Shown: piece after piece, positions 1-11,200 of the stretch | Position numbering within the stretch: position 1 is the first letter of the stretch | Layout: each line of letters starts with the position of its first letter | Source: Tyto alba | Lineage: Eukaryota; Chordata; Aves; Strigiformes; Tytonidae | Direction: 5' to 3' | NCBI RefSeq assembly: GCF_018691265.1 | Contig: NW_024881276.1 | Coordinates: 868,001-932,000, forward strand | Length of the DNA: 64,000 nucleotides | Made by a program: the position numbers and the translations under genes | The notes under the pieces: model-generated | Told to the model about the DNA's origin: nothing | The model's database searches: none | What the model saw: the letters and a program-made list of their open reading frames with translations, nothing else

Positions 1-749
1 CCTGCCACCCATGGAGGGATACGGTGGAGCAGACATTGATTTATGGCCTGTTGCTCCTGCTCATCTGATCAAGGGTCTGTGCCCGAAGAAGGCCGGGGTC
101 TCGTGGGAAAAGGCAGCCCCACTGCTGTAATTCAGTGCTGGGAGGATTGCAGCATGCGGGGGAGTCCCACGCCGGAGCAGCTCGGGAAGGGCTGCAGCCG
201 TGGGAGGGAATCCAGTCGGAGGAAGTTAGTGACCCATGACGGAGCAGTGTGGGGAACGCTGCGGCCCGTGGGAGGGACTCAAGTCGGAGAAAGTTTGTGG
301 AGGACTGTCTCCTGTGAGAGGGGGACCATGATGGAGCAGGGGGAATAAGTTTCGGACACTCCCCTCACCGAACATGAAGGAAGTGGCAGCGCTGACTGCA
401 CCCCCCATTCCCTGCCCCTGCGCCCCTGGGGGAGGAGGTAGAGATATCGGGAGCAGAGCTGAGCCCGGGAAGAAGGGAGGGGTGGGGGGAAGGTGTTCTC
501 AAGATGTGGCAATGCTTCTCACTGTCCTACTCTGTTATGTGTTGTTAGTGTCTCTAATAAATGTATGTTCTTTTTTTTCTTCCCCTAACGAGTCTGCCTC
601 TTGCTCGTGATCATAAAGGGGGATTTTCCCCCATCCCAGTCCTATCTTGAACCCCAAGCCTGGCTCTCTGTCCCTTCTCATTGCCGGAGGGGAAGGGAGA
701 GAATGCTGCTGCATTGTGGTTGGCTGCCAACCAGGCCCAAACCACAACA
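1..749 (+). mobile_element. Solo LTR of an ERVL-type endogenous retrovirus, 5' part outside the window
   Basis: Aligns over its whole visible length with 6364..7111, roughly 95% identical by eye, and ends at the same terminus, AAACCACAACA (…CA at 749). It contains an AATAAA signal at 556-561. The flank after 749 (GCTTCC…) shows no primer-binding site, so this is a solo LTR or a 3' LTR, not the left half of a provirus shared with the later copy. The element lies antisense to ATP10A. No internal retroviral genes are present. Family naming rests on remembered avian LTRs and needs a repeat library to settle. Confidence 0.85.
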
Positions 750-2620
750 GCTTCCAAACCTTCAGTATTGCCCCTGCTTTTCTTTTGCCGCGGTAAGCAT
801 GGACGCAAGCATCACCCCTGCGGGCACCAATCCGGCTCTCTGCGGGTGTTTCAGAGGCGCGCTGGGTTTGAATCTCGCACCAGCGTCACGCTGCCACCCC
901 GCTCTACCAGGGGGCTCCCAGGCTGGGCTGCCTGCCCGCTGGCAACAGGACCCAAGTTACTCCGAAGAGTAAAGCCAGCAAATAACGGCCGGCTGCCTTT
1001 GCTGTGGCGAGGGCAGGGCAGGGCCGGCTGGCTGGCACGCGCTGCCTGAAGGGCCGCAGGGCCGCTGGCCCAGCACCAGGAACCTGCTGCCGTCAGCACC
1101 GCGGCACAGCGCGATTCCTTTTCGGGGGGTAAGTCACAACAAGGTCTTGAAAGATGAGAAGCAGAGGTTTCAGTCCCTTCTTCCCGCACGGTTTGAGAGC
1201 TCCGGAAAGGCAGAAATGAGGAAATACATGATCTTGTCAACCGTGAATGCAATCAGGTATATCCCCACTCTGGGGGGGGGCCGTACCCTGCATTCAGAAG
1301 CCTTCAGTGACCGAAAGTTATCCACTTCACTCTAGTGTTAAGAACACTTTCTTACCAATATAATACTGAAAACAGGTCTTGAAGGTTTCTGCATGTACGG
1401 AACGATGCACAAGATACATCAGAGGAGTGAAGACCACTTCTTGCTTCACTCTTCTGCCATATTATGTCATATCAAAATGAAAAAAAGAAAAAAACAAACA
1501 AGAAAAAAAAAAAGAGAGGATTTACTTCAATACGAACAAACTGCCTTTCCTCAAATATCTGACATCACATTTTGATTTTGTCAAAATAACCTTAGTTCAC
1601 TGCCTTCCTCTGTAGAAACTGCTGACTTTTTAGGAACTCATAGGTATTTCTGAAAGTTTGAAACTTGTCAAAAGGACACACAGTGACACTTATATTAGGT
1701 ATGTTATGTACTCAGGTATTTCACAGAATATATATTTAATTTCTTCAGGAATCTTCTTGCTAGGAAAATGTTGAACATCCTATCCATAATTCCCACTTCT
1801 CCCAGTTTCTTAAAACTTAGGAAAATTCATTCTTACTCTAGATGTAGCAATGGAAAGCCTGATCTTCCTCGTGTAAGCAGACTTAGTCAGATTGCAAAAA
1901 CCTGCTAAGTATTGATTCCTTCAGAGTTGAATTTCAAATTAAAGTTAAATTGCAGATGTAAAGGGTTCTGTGACTGGGCTTTAACAATGCTCCACATATT
2001 AAACCTGGCAAAGAGTTCAATTTAAAACAGTAACTTATGCCTGCAAAAATTGAGCTGTGTCTCTGGGGGGAAGCACAAATGTACACAGGAGAAGAAAACA
2101 TAATGGAAGGGTGCTTTCTTTAAAATTTTCCTTAAAATAAATCACTGTCCCTTATCTCTCAGGTGACTACTGATGTATCGCCCACTGAAAAACCTATATC
2201 CTAAAAAGGCAAAGTGTTCAGTGGAAGGAAATGCTACAACGCCTCTACAAAGTGGGAAACCAACAGAGAGATGGATGAAGGAACTGTAGAAATCTGTCAC
2301 AAAAAAAAAGGAAACTGAATTTCTCTCTCTCCAACACGACTCTGGAGCTTCAGCGGTAAGAGCACTCGGAAACCCTACAGTGAAACGCCAACCTTTCCGA
2401 CTCTGCTGGCAACCTCACAAAACTCTCCTAGTCCGAGAGGCAAAGCATGCTGCTCTGCCAGATGGGCGAGTGAGAGAGCTACAGTGCTCAAACAGCACAT
2501 CCCCCTCGATAAAACGTGTGTTGTACGGGTGATTTAACGGCCTGCTAGTGATATTAATAATGCATCGCTACTAAGATGCTTTCCTTTATTCACCTGCCCT
2601 ACTTCCGTCCTGCAGAAACC
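750..2620. other. Intron 2 block: CpG-rich patch, then AT-rich DNA
   Basis: Positions 780-1140 are GC- and CpG-rich, then the composition turns AT-rich with an A-rich tract at about 1478-1514. No exon, RNA gene or recognisable element was found. Confidence 0.5.
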
Positions 2621-3215
2621 TGTCTTAGTTTGGGCTGAAATAGAGTTAATATTCCTTTTCAGGGACTAGATGAGTGCTGTGTTTTGGATTTAGCTTTGGG
2701 TTTGGTATGGGAAGAATGCTGATAGCACACTGATGTTTTCAGCTGCTGCCGAGACTTCAAGGACTCTCCGACTGCCCGTGTCCTGCCCGTGCGCAAGGGC
2801 ACGGGGAGCAGGGAGGGAGCACGGCCACAGCACCTGACCCAAACTGGCCAGTGAAATATTCCATATCATGGAACGTCGTGCTCACTATATAAAGGAGGGG
2901 TGGTGGGGAAGGAGCTCTATCGCTTCCGGGATTGCGATTGTGGGATCTTGGTATCTCAGGGTCGCTGGCCAGGAACTTGGATATTGGTTAGCGGGTGGTG
3001 AGCAATTACGCTGTACATCACCTGTCTATATATCTCTTTTTGTTTTCCCCATCACCGTTATTGTTCTTATTTTATTGCCATTATTAAACTGTTCTTATCT
3101 CAGCCTGCAAGTCTCCCTTCGCCCCTCTAATCCCTCCCCCATTCCCAGGTGGGGAGGGGGAAGGGAGGGTGATTAGCCGCGGGGGTTGGTTGCCGATCAG
3201 GCCCAAACCACAACA
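2621..3215 (+). mobile_element. Complete ERVL-type solo LTR, 595 bp, with target-site duplication
   Basis: Starts TGTCTTAGTTTGGGC, ends GCCCAAACCACAACA, and is flanked by the 5-bp direct repeat AAACC (2616-2620 and 3216-3220), as expected for ERVL integration. It has a TATA box (TATATAAAG, 2886-2894) and an ATTAAA polyadenylation signal (3083-3088). A palindrome TTCCAT-ATC-ATGGAA at 2859-2873 sits in U3 just before the TATA box. There is no internal coding region, so the provirus was lost by LTR-LTR recombination. Antisense to the host gene. Confidence 0.92.
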
Positions 3216-5984
3216 AAACCCCAGTTCCATGCCGAATCCTTCCTTCCAACAGGACAGCACGGGCGCCCCAGGACACCCCTGGGTGCCAGGGACAGCGAGC
3301 CGCTTGGCACTCTGGGCTTGCTGGCTCTGCCGGGGCCGGACCCGGCCCTCTCCCTGCACTGCAATCGCCGCACGAGGGCTCTGGGATTTGGTTTGGCGTG
3401 GGCGCCTGGAGGAAACAAAAAGGGAGTCGTGGGGACAACTCCAAGGAAATATTTAATAGACAAAAATCCGCCTCAGCCAGAAAAGCCGCTTTCCAGTTTA
3501 AAAGCTTTTAACAGCAATAAGAATGCATCCTCCTAATGCATTGGTCCATCCTATTATTGCTTTATATAGCAGTACCCTGCATTTAGCATATAAAATTAAT
3601 CTGACCTTTTATTAGTGTGCCACTGGACTTACATATTGATTTTATGTACCCAAGGCATTCAGACTGTTTATATACTAAAAGAGTGACATGTTTTAATGTC
3701 TAAACTGCATTAGTCTCTCTGGCAGAATTTATCTGTGTCACTAATTCATGAGAAAAGGAAGAAAGTTTGATCTATGCCATTTAGGAACTAAACAGATCCA
3801 GTCGTACATCAGAATTTAATAGCTTTGTTTTCCACATTGACAACTACAATTATAATTGGATTTTTTTCAGTACTGTTTGTTTAAATGGAACAGAGACGGT
3901 AAGTATTCAGAAACATTGGAACAGCTGAGCAAGCCAGGTGGATGTTAGGGGACCGATCTTCCTCTGGCTGACCTAAGTAAGAAGTTTTTCACTTTGTAGA
4001 AAATAGCATGAGGGAACAGCGCAGTACCCAGCCTGCCTGCAGGAAAAGAAACGTGCTGCTTGCAAGGCCAAGGAAGACCTCAATAATTCCACGACAGACA
4101 GCTGAAGAAACTGGTATTAGTCAATCATGGGACACGAGTACCCCCCAAAATGTCAGCAATGCTGAAAATACAGACATGCAAGCTCTCACATCCCTCGGGA
4201 TGAGGGCCACCCTTAGCCATGCACCCAGAATGACAGCGGTGTGAACGCACTGGAGCAGGGAGTAGAGCGGCGCTGGAGAGCGGTAAGGGAACAGAGAACG
4301 TCAGACCCAGACCTGGACAACTGAGAAAGCGGCTTCTGCCTCTTCCAAATTCCAGCCGCTGAAATAAATGAATGGGTTCACAGTCTGGAAGAACCACCCT
4401 CAGCATTAGCTCAGTGCTCCAACTAAACCCCCAGGCCGAGCCTCCCACGGGCTCAACCCGCACGGCTCCTTCTGAGGCTTTTCGCTTCACGCTCACAGAC
4501 CAGACACTTGGTAGGATGCAACCCTCCCCACTCTCCAGTGCTTTCCCCTTTCTGGAGGCATTTCTAACAGTCTTTCTGCTGCATTTCGTAACTGCTGGAA
4601 GAAAACTGCACTTGATTAGTGGCAGAAGCATTGCACAGTCATTTTAATTTAGTAGCACAACAGCTCAGGTCAGTTTTGGAATATACCTTGGCCTACTCTT
4701 GCTCTAGTCTGGGCCGCTGGCCAGTTTGACTTCTTGTGGGATGAAGTTCTGCCAGTAGAAATGGGAATGGCAAGGACTAAGACCCTTCAACCAGAAGAGG
4801 GAAATGCCAAGCACCTCTTACATCATTCCACAAATAAAAACCAGAACATCCGAGCCCTGACAGGAGAGAGGGTGGCTGGTAATGAAGGGTTTTCCTTATG
4901 AACAGTGAAACCTAAGTGTAGCAGGTGTAGTGTCAGGATGCAGTTCACCACCACAGCGTGATAAGCCCATGTCAATCTGAAGACAGGGAATGGAGATAAA
5001 AGGAGCTTTACCTTGCAAGGCATTATGTTTAAGAAACGTTTCTAGGATTCTCCAGCAACAGCCCAAGGAACTGAGAGACTCCGGGCCCTGCCAGCTGCAG
5101 GAGAGCAGAGAGGGAAAGATGCAGTCCTAGTGAAAAGACACCTTTTATTCCGAATACTGCAGGGCAGCATTCATATCAGCACTGTCACAGATCTGTCAGC
5201 CTCTCCATGGGCATCTCCAGCGCGAGAAGGCTGTATAGCTGAGTAAAACCACCCTGAGCTGGACAGTGGCATGCCGCCTTCGCTTGGAGTTGTGTCTTCT
5301 ATCCCCATTCACCATCACACGCCTGCCCTGCTAACCCTCCTTAGGCAAACGCGGCATTCAGAGGGCACCTTCTCTGCGCAATCCCAGCTGTTTCTGTTTT
5401 CTGTCATAGCCCTGCGGGGCGGCTGAGGGGCAGCTGTGAAGATCAGCAGTTGGTCTGGGGGCAGCAGGCCTGCGGTTGGCACGCACGGTACACGGGGGAA
5501 GTTGGGATGGCTGCAGAACTCTGGCCCGTCTATTCTCACCTACTGTCTGTTTTACTGAGCGAGTCCCTTTTCAATCGCGTGCTGAAGACTCCAGCCGCAA
5601 AGTGAAAAAACACCTTCTCACAAACTCAACGGTGAACTTTTACAGACACCAGCTGGTTGCATAGAACTTAAGAGAAGAAACTCACGGTGGCCTTGCCAGT
5701 TCCAAAAGGGGACAGCAGAGCGGCCAGGTGGGCTGAGGGAGATGCCCATGTACCGCCGGGGCAGGGACCGAGGTCCGCTTCCCTCTCCAGCACCCTCGCC
5801 AGCCTCCCGCTTCAGGCACACGCAGCGCTCACAGAGCTCCCGCACCGCCTTGTCTTTGGCAATCGGTACACTCCGTTCAGTCAAGTGTGGAACGAAAACA
5901 CGCACGAATGGGACCCGTTTAGTGGGAGTACAGCAGAACAACCGAGTCCATTACTCTTGTGCGGGCTTCCCTCACAAGCCACCT
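3216..5984. other. Intron 2 block without recognised features
   Basis: Mixed-composition intronic DNA. The AT-rich part at about 3540-3900 has no repeat I recognise. Open frames here, such as the minus-strand frame at 4125..4631, lack any known domain. Confidence 0.5.
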
Positions 5985-6040
5985 TATCTTCTGGGCAGAT
6001 GTAATCTGCTTGGACTTCTGCAAGGCTTTTGATACATTTC
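5985..6040 (+). mobile_element. CR1 LINE fragment, 5' segment (interrupted)
   Basis: Short piece of the CR1 ORF2 reverse-transcriptase region encoding VICLDFCKAFDT, the conserved DFxKAFDT motif. The sequence stops at 6040, where a solo LTR is inserted, and resumes at 7112. The left boundary is approximate and reflects the usual 5' truncation of CR1. Confidence 0.85.
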
Positions 6041-7111
6041 TGTCCTGGGGTGAGTGAGTGGTGGAGTTTTTCGGTGGCAGGGGAGGGGGCTATCGGGGCG
6101 GCCCCCTGTGAGAAGCTTCTCGAAGCTCCCCCAGCTCCACGTCAGCTCCACTTCTGTTTGGGAAATTGAGCCAATCGGCTGCGCCTCTGCGATAACGTAT
6201 TTAAGAAGGGACGTGGTGACGGGCAGTCGGACTTGTGAGGAGGAGTTGCTGCAGCTGCGTGAACACCAAGGTCAGTGGAGGAACGGAGGAAGAAAGGAGG
6301 GGGGAGGTGTGCCGGAGCAGAGACCCCCCTGTATCCTGTGGGGAGACGGCAGGGCGGCCCCCCCCTGCCACCCATGGAGATCTACGGTGGAGCAGACATT
6401 GATTTATGGCCTGTTGTTCCTGCTCATCTGATCAAGGTTCTGTGCCTGAAGAAGGCCGGGGTCTCATGGGAAAAGGCAGCCCCGCTGCTGTAATTCAGCG
6501 CTGGGAGGATTGCAGCATGCGGGGGAGTCCCACGCCGGAGCAGCTCGGGAAGGGCTGCAGCCGTGGGAGGGAATCCAGTCGGAGGAAGTTGGTGACCCAT
6601 GACGGAGCAGTGTGGGGAACGCTGTGGCCCGTGGGAGGGACTCATGTCGGAGAAAGTTTGTGGAGGACTGTCTCCTGTGAGAGGGGGACCACGATGGAGC
6701 AGGAGGAACAAGTTCCGGACACTCCCCTCACCGAACATGAAGGAAGTGGCAGCACTGACTGCACCCCCCATTCCCTGCCCCTGCGCCACTGGGGGAGGAG
6801 GTAGAGATATCGGGAGCAGAGCTGAGCCCGGGAAGGAGGGAGGGGTGGGGGGAAGGTGTTCTCAAGATGTGGCAATGCTTCTCACTGTCCTACTCTGTTA
6901 CGTGTTGTTAGTGTCTGTAATAAATGTATGTTCTTTTTTTCTTCCCCTAACGAGTCTGCCTTTTGCTCGTGATCATAAAGGGGGATTTTCCCCCATCCCA
7001 GTCCTATCTTGAACCCCAAGCCTGGCTCTCTGTCCCTTCTCATTGCCGGAGGGGAAGGGAGAGAGAGCTGCTGCACTGTGGTTGGCTGCCAACCAGGCCT
7101 AAACCACGACA
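6041..7111 (+). mobile_element. Solo LTR, 1071 bp, inserted into a CR1 copy
   Basis: Begins TGTCCTGGGG and ends CCACGACA, with inverted TG…CA termini. It is flanked by the 5-bp duplication ATTTC (6036-6040 and 7112-7116). Removing it rejoins the CR1 reading frame, which proves the order of insertion. The promoter side has a heat-shock element (6112-6124), CCAAT (6171-6175) and TATTTAAG (6199-6206). AATAAA is at 6919-6924. It is longer than the LTR at 2621..3215 but shares its end sequences. No retroviral genes are present. A 132-codon frame at 6406..6804 has no recognisable domain and is not called as a gene. Confidence 0.92.
6111..6206 (+). promoter_or_regulatory. LTR U3 promoter with a perfect heat-shock element, CCAAT and TATA
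   Basis: GAAgcTTCtcGAA at 6112-6124 matches the three-unit HSF consensus nGAAnnTTCnnGAAn exactly. CCAAT follows at 6171 and TATTTAAG at 6199. The order and spacing resemble a compact heat-inducible promoter pointing in the plus direction, antisense to ATP10A. Binding and activity are inferred from motifs only. Confidence 0.6.
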
Positions 7112-8206
7112 ATTTCTCCTCAAAATTCTTGCTGCTAAAGCGGAGATATCTAGGTTTGACGTTAGATGGATAAGGAATTGGCTGGATGGCCATGTCCAAA
7201 GAGTTACAGTCAATGGTTTGATGTCCAAGTGGAAACCAGTAAGGAGTGGTGTCCTTCGAGGGTCCGGACTGGAACCAGCACTATTTTCAGCGCCGTAGAC
7301 AGTGGGACTGAGCGCGCCCTCAGCAGGTTTGAAGGTGACACCAAGCTGAGTGGTGCAGTTGATACGCCTGATGGAAGGGATGCCACCCAGAGTGACCTTG
7401 GCATGCTTGAGGAACGGACGCATGTGAGCTTCATCAAGTCCAACGAGGCCGAGTTCAAGGTCTTGCACCTGCATCAGGGCAATCCCCAGTATCAATACAG
7501 ACTGGGGGGATGAAAGGATTGAGAGCAGGCCTGTGGAGTAGGATTTGGGGATACTGGTGGATAAAAAATTGGACACGAGCCGGCAATGTGTGCTTGCAGT
7601 GCAGAAAGCCAACCATACCTTGAGCTGCATCAAAAGCAGCGTGGCCAGCAGGTCAGTGGAGGTGATTCTGCCCCTCTACTCTGCTCTGGTGGGACCCCAC
7701 CTGAAGTACTCCGTCCAGTTCTGGGGGCTCCAGTACAAGAAAGACATGGATGTGGTTAAAACGGCTCCAGAGGAGGGTCACAAAGATGATCAGAGGGGCT
7801 GGAGCACCTCTGTCGTGAAGACAGGCTGAGAGAGCTGGAGAAAAGAAGGACCTGGGGAGACTTCACTGAGGCCTTTCAATAAATGAAAGGGGTTTGTAAG
7901 GGAGATGGAGAGAGACCTTACCGAGGCCTGCAGTGACAGGACAAGGGGCAACAGTTTTAAACTGGGAGTAGATTTAGATTGGATATAAGGATTAATTTTT
8001 CACTATGAGGGTGGTAAGATACTAGAACAGGTTGCCCAGAGAAGTTGTGGATGCCCTGTCACTGAAGTGTTCAAAGCCAGGTTGGACAAGGCTTTGAGCA
8101 ACTTGATCTAGTGAAAGATGTCCCTGCCTGTGGCGGGGGTATTGGATTAGATGGTGCTTAAAGGTTCCCTTCCAACCCAAACTACTGCATGATTCTGTGA
8201 TTCTTA
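7112..8206 (+). mobile_element. CR1 LINE fragment, 3' segment to the tail
   Basis: Continues the CR1 reverse transcriptase after the LTR. Frame-broken translations give WIRNWLDGHVQRVTVNG, then a diverged DDTKLSG-type segment, LDTSRQCVLAVQKANHTL and VILPLYSALVGPHLKYSVQFWG. These are in the order of the CR1 ORF2 C-terminus. It ends with the CR1 3' tail (GATTCTGTGATTCTTAT) near 8205. Many frameshifts and stops make it long dead. With 5985..6040 it is one insertion of about 1.15 kb. Confidence 0.93.
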
Positions 8207-11200
8207 TGCAAATACTTATTATAAGAATTCAATAAATGTGAGATGTGTAAGTGCAATCAGCGAGGACAAATGTCAGGAATAAGACCAACAGGGGGAACGT
8301 CAATAAATAAAATAGTTTGTGCGATTTTTCTTTCATGTCATTATCAGCTATCTACCTCAATCAAAGATTGCTGAAGCAGCTTCCTGTGGAGCACCAGGAG
8401 ATCCTCCACTGCTTTTTATTTCTTACGAGTTGACAAGACTCACCTCCATGTAGTTAGTAGCAGGAGAAAGTAATTTTTATCCCTTCCTGTTACACTGCAA
8501 CAGCCTGCATGTCAGATCCCTGTGATCTCAGCCAGACAGGCCACCTTGCTCTACAGGTCTATGAGTATACTTAGCCTTCTGGGGCATGGTTTTGCATCTG
8601 GTATTTAATCAAGTTAGGCCAAAAATATGATAAGCAAACAAGCTTGGAAAAGTTAAGTAGAGGCTGGTAAACAGTTATAAAAACTTATACATGCTTTCTA
8701 TCCATGTTGTGTGTTAAACATCAAATTCTCTTTCTCTCAGAAGCCAAAAGGCTGTGTTCCCTGCTTTGATGCAAACCAGTCCATTACTGTGTCATTAAGA
8801 AAGCTGAATTAGTGTATTAGCACTGCTGCCTATAAATCTCCAGGCACTACCGACGTTTTTAATTCAGAAACAAATGGAAGCATAAGCACTGTATTTATGT
8901 GGGGAGAACAGTATCTTCTCCAGTCACGTACCCACAGGACAATCATAGCTTTCTCTCCCACAAGAATATATGCATATGTAAAGTGTCTGACCATCACAGA
9001 GTCATAGCAGAGCTTGAACGTATGAACCTGAGGATAAACCAATGAATGGAAATTTTAATGAATTCATTGAAATATCAGTTTTGAGACATATGGCCAGCCA
9101 CTTCCCATGTAAGTAACATTTTAATGCAAATTTCCACTGGCATCCGTGGCCTTATCGGTACTAAAACGTGTAAAAGACTTGGAGGTTAGCAGGTGGAGAA
9201 AAGAGAAGTGGGATGAAGGTTCACATCCTGGATGCTGAGATAAATACAGGAGTTCCTCATTCTGTTGCTCTGCCTTTTCTGGCAGAAAAGCAGACGCCTT
9301 TTCCACCTCAGTGCTTCCAAAGGAAAGCGAGACCATGCCATCATAGCTGGGGTTACATGGAGCTTAATACTGTGAACCCTCCAGCTCTGGAGAAGAAGGC
9401 CTTTTCATCCTTTCCCGACCACTGATCCTGCCAACTGGGGTTGTGGTATCAGAGAGAGGAGTAGCATGATGTGTTTCCACCTCAAAAATCCTGGCTCTAA
9501 AATCAGGAGTTCTCAACATTATACTACAGAATCTCATTCTGAGAACAGACATTCCAGATATTTCCTGTTGCCAGCTGACAGGCCAATGTATGGCTAAGGA
9601 ATAAACAGTTCCAGAAATACACTTTTGTTCAGCAAAACTGAATTAGGCTAGGAGAGCAGAAAAGGCATGACCAAAAAAAAAAAAAAAGAAAAAGAAAAAA
9701 AACCAAACAAACAAATAAACCACCCACAAACTAATTGGTAAGTCTTTTCTTAACTTGTTTTAAACGTAAATGTTTACTTCTCTATAACAGAAAAGCAGCA
9801 TAGCATTTTCTTTTCTCTATGGACCTGAAATGCTCTCTTGTTTTCTAATGCTTTTTCAGAGAAACGTCAGAACAGAGAGAAGCTGGACTATCGAAACAGA
9901 GAATGCAATGTCCTGCCTCTCTAGAGGTCAGACACAGCACAAGCACTGGCACAGTACATTGCCTTACATGGATTTACCGCTGTTCCACCGGTGCTGGAAG
10001 GATTACCCTAGGGATGGGAGGTCCTCTGCAGCCAGGACATGCAAACCTAGATTCATCAGTTTAGACCCTTTAACCTATATTTAAACACCAAAACAAACAG
10101 CCAATGCCAAGGGTAAAAGTCAGTGACTCATCCCCTTCAGAACTGGACTTTTCTTCCACGCCCGCACCCTGCCCCGCCCCAAATTCTTAGATTAAGATAC
10201 CCCAAATTTTCTCTTACAGTTATTCAAATTCTTTGTCCCTCTAATGAAGCTCTCTCGACAGTCAAATCTGCGGCCTGGACACCTGCACAATGGAAACTAG
10301 AAAGAGCTGATAACCTTGCTCAAAGGTGACCACCAAGGAGGAAGCGAACCATCATTCTTGTGGTTTTTATTCCCCCTACCTCCCAGCGTGAGACAGCTGA
10401 CTAAATGCCACGGTAAAATGGCACTTGGACTGGCAGAGTAAAAAACCGTTCTCAGCCTTCTTTTAGGCCTTTTAGCTCGCACGAGGGCGTGCCACAGCAC
10501 TGACCCGGGTCCTGCTCTGACCGGGCCGCTCCGCACGCAGCTGCTCTGCGTGTGCTTCTCCATTAAGCGAGACAGTAGCTGCTTCCTCTTTAGCTAGACA
10601 TGCCCACAGTTTGCACACAGGTCATCTCTGAACACGGCACCGTCCAAAAAGAGACACCATATAGGTGCAGACCTTTTCATAGCAGTTCGACGCTCAACCA
10701 AAGTCGACCGAACGCTCAAGGCATGACCTCTGACAGGTCTTCGGGGGGTGAGACATGCTCGCCTTTGGCACTGACCAACCCAAGGCTTCTTACAAGACTT
10801 GCTTCCCTAAAGTCTTCAGCTGAACTGTAACACTCAAAAAAATACTTCACAATTTAATATTCTGGTAGTGCATAGGGAAAAACATTGTTTTCTTTTGCTT
10901 GTTTGGTTATTTTTTTTTTTTTTTTTACTCTCTTTTCCCTCAGGGAAATCTAATTTTGGCAACATGTGTGGGATGGAGCACTAATCTGCTGTTTTAACAT
11001 GTGCATATCTGGAATTTTCGAGCCACTTTTCCTAGCCTTGTGAACCTTCTCAAAATACTGCAAAAAAGAAGGGCACAGGGGATAACCCCCAAAAGATGCT
11101 AGAGAGACATTGACAGCTCTCGTGGCCTGATTCTACCCTGTTAAAATACTTACAGTCTAGACAACACTGAACGTGCTGATTAGCTCACATCCACTTAACC

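Noticed and set aside
43..348. Open frame shared by both LTR copies (43..348 and 6406..6804)
   Set aside because: It lies in LTR sequence, differs in length between copies and has no retroviral domain.
861..892. tRNA-like B box (GGTTTGAATC) with flanking inverted repeat CGCTGG…CCAGCG
   Set aside because: Loop length is wrong for a T arm, no A box or acceptor stem fits; not a tRNA gene.
1126..1150. Resemblance to the end of small-subunit rRNA (AAGTCACAACAAGGT)
   Set aside because: Only about 15 bases resemble it and the flanks do not; no rRNA or mitochondrial insertion supported.
1..7111. A single provirus with LTRs at 1..749 and 6041..7111
   Set aside because: The right copy has its own target duplication within CR1, the DNA after 749 has no primer-binding site, and no retroviral genes lie between.
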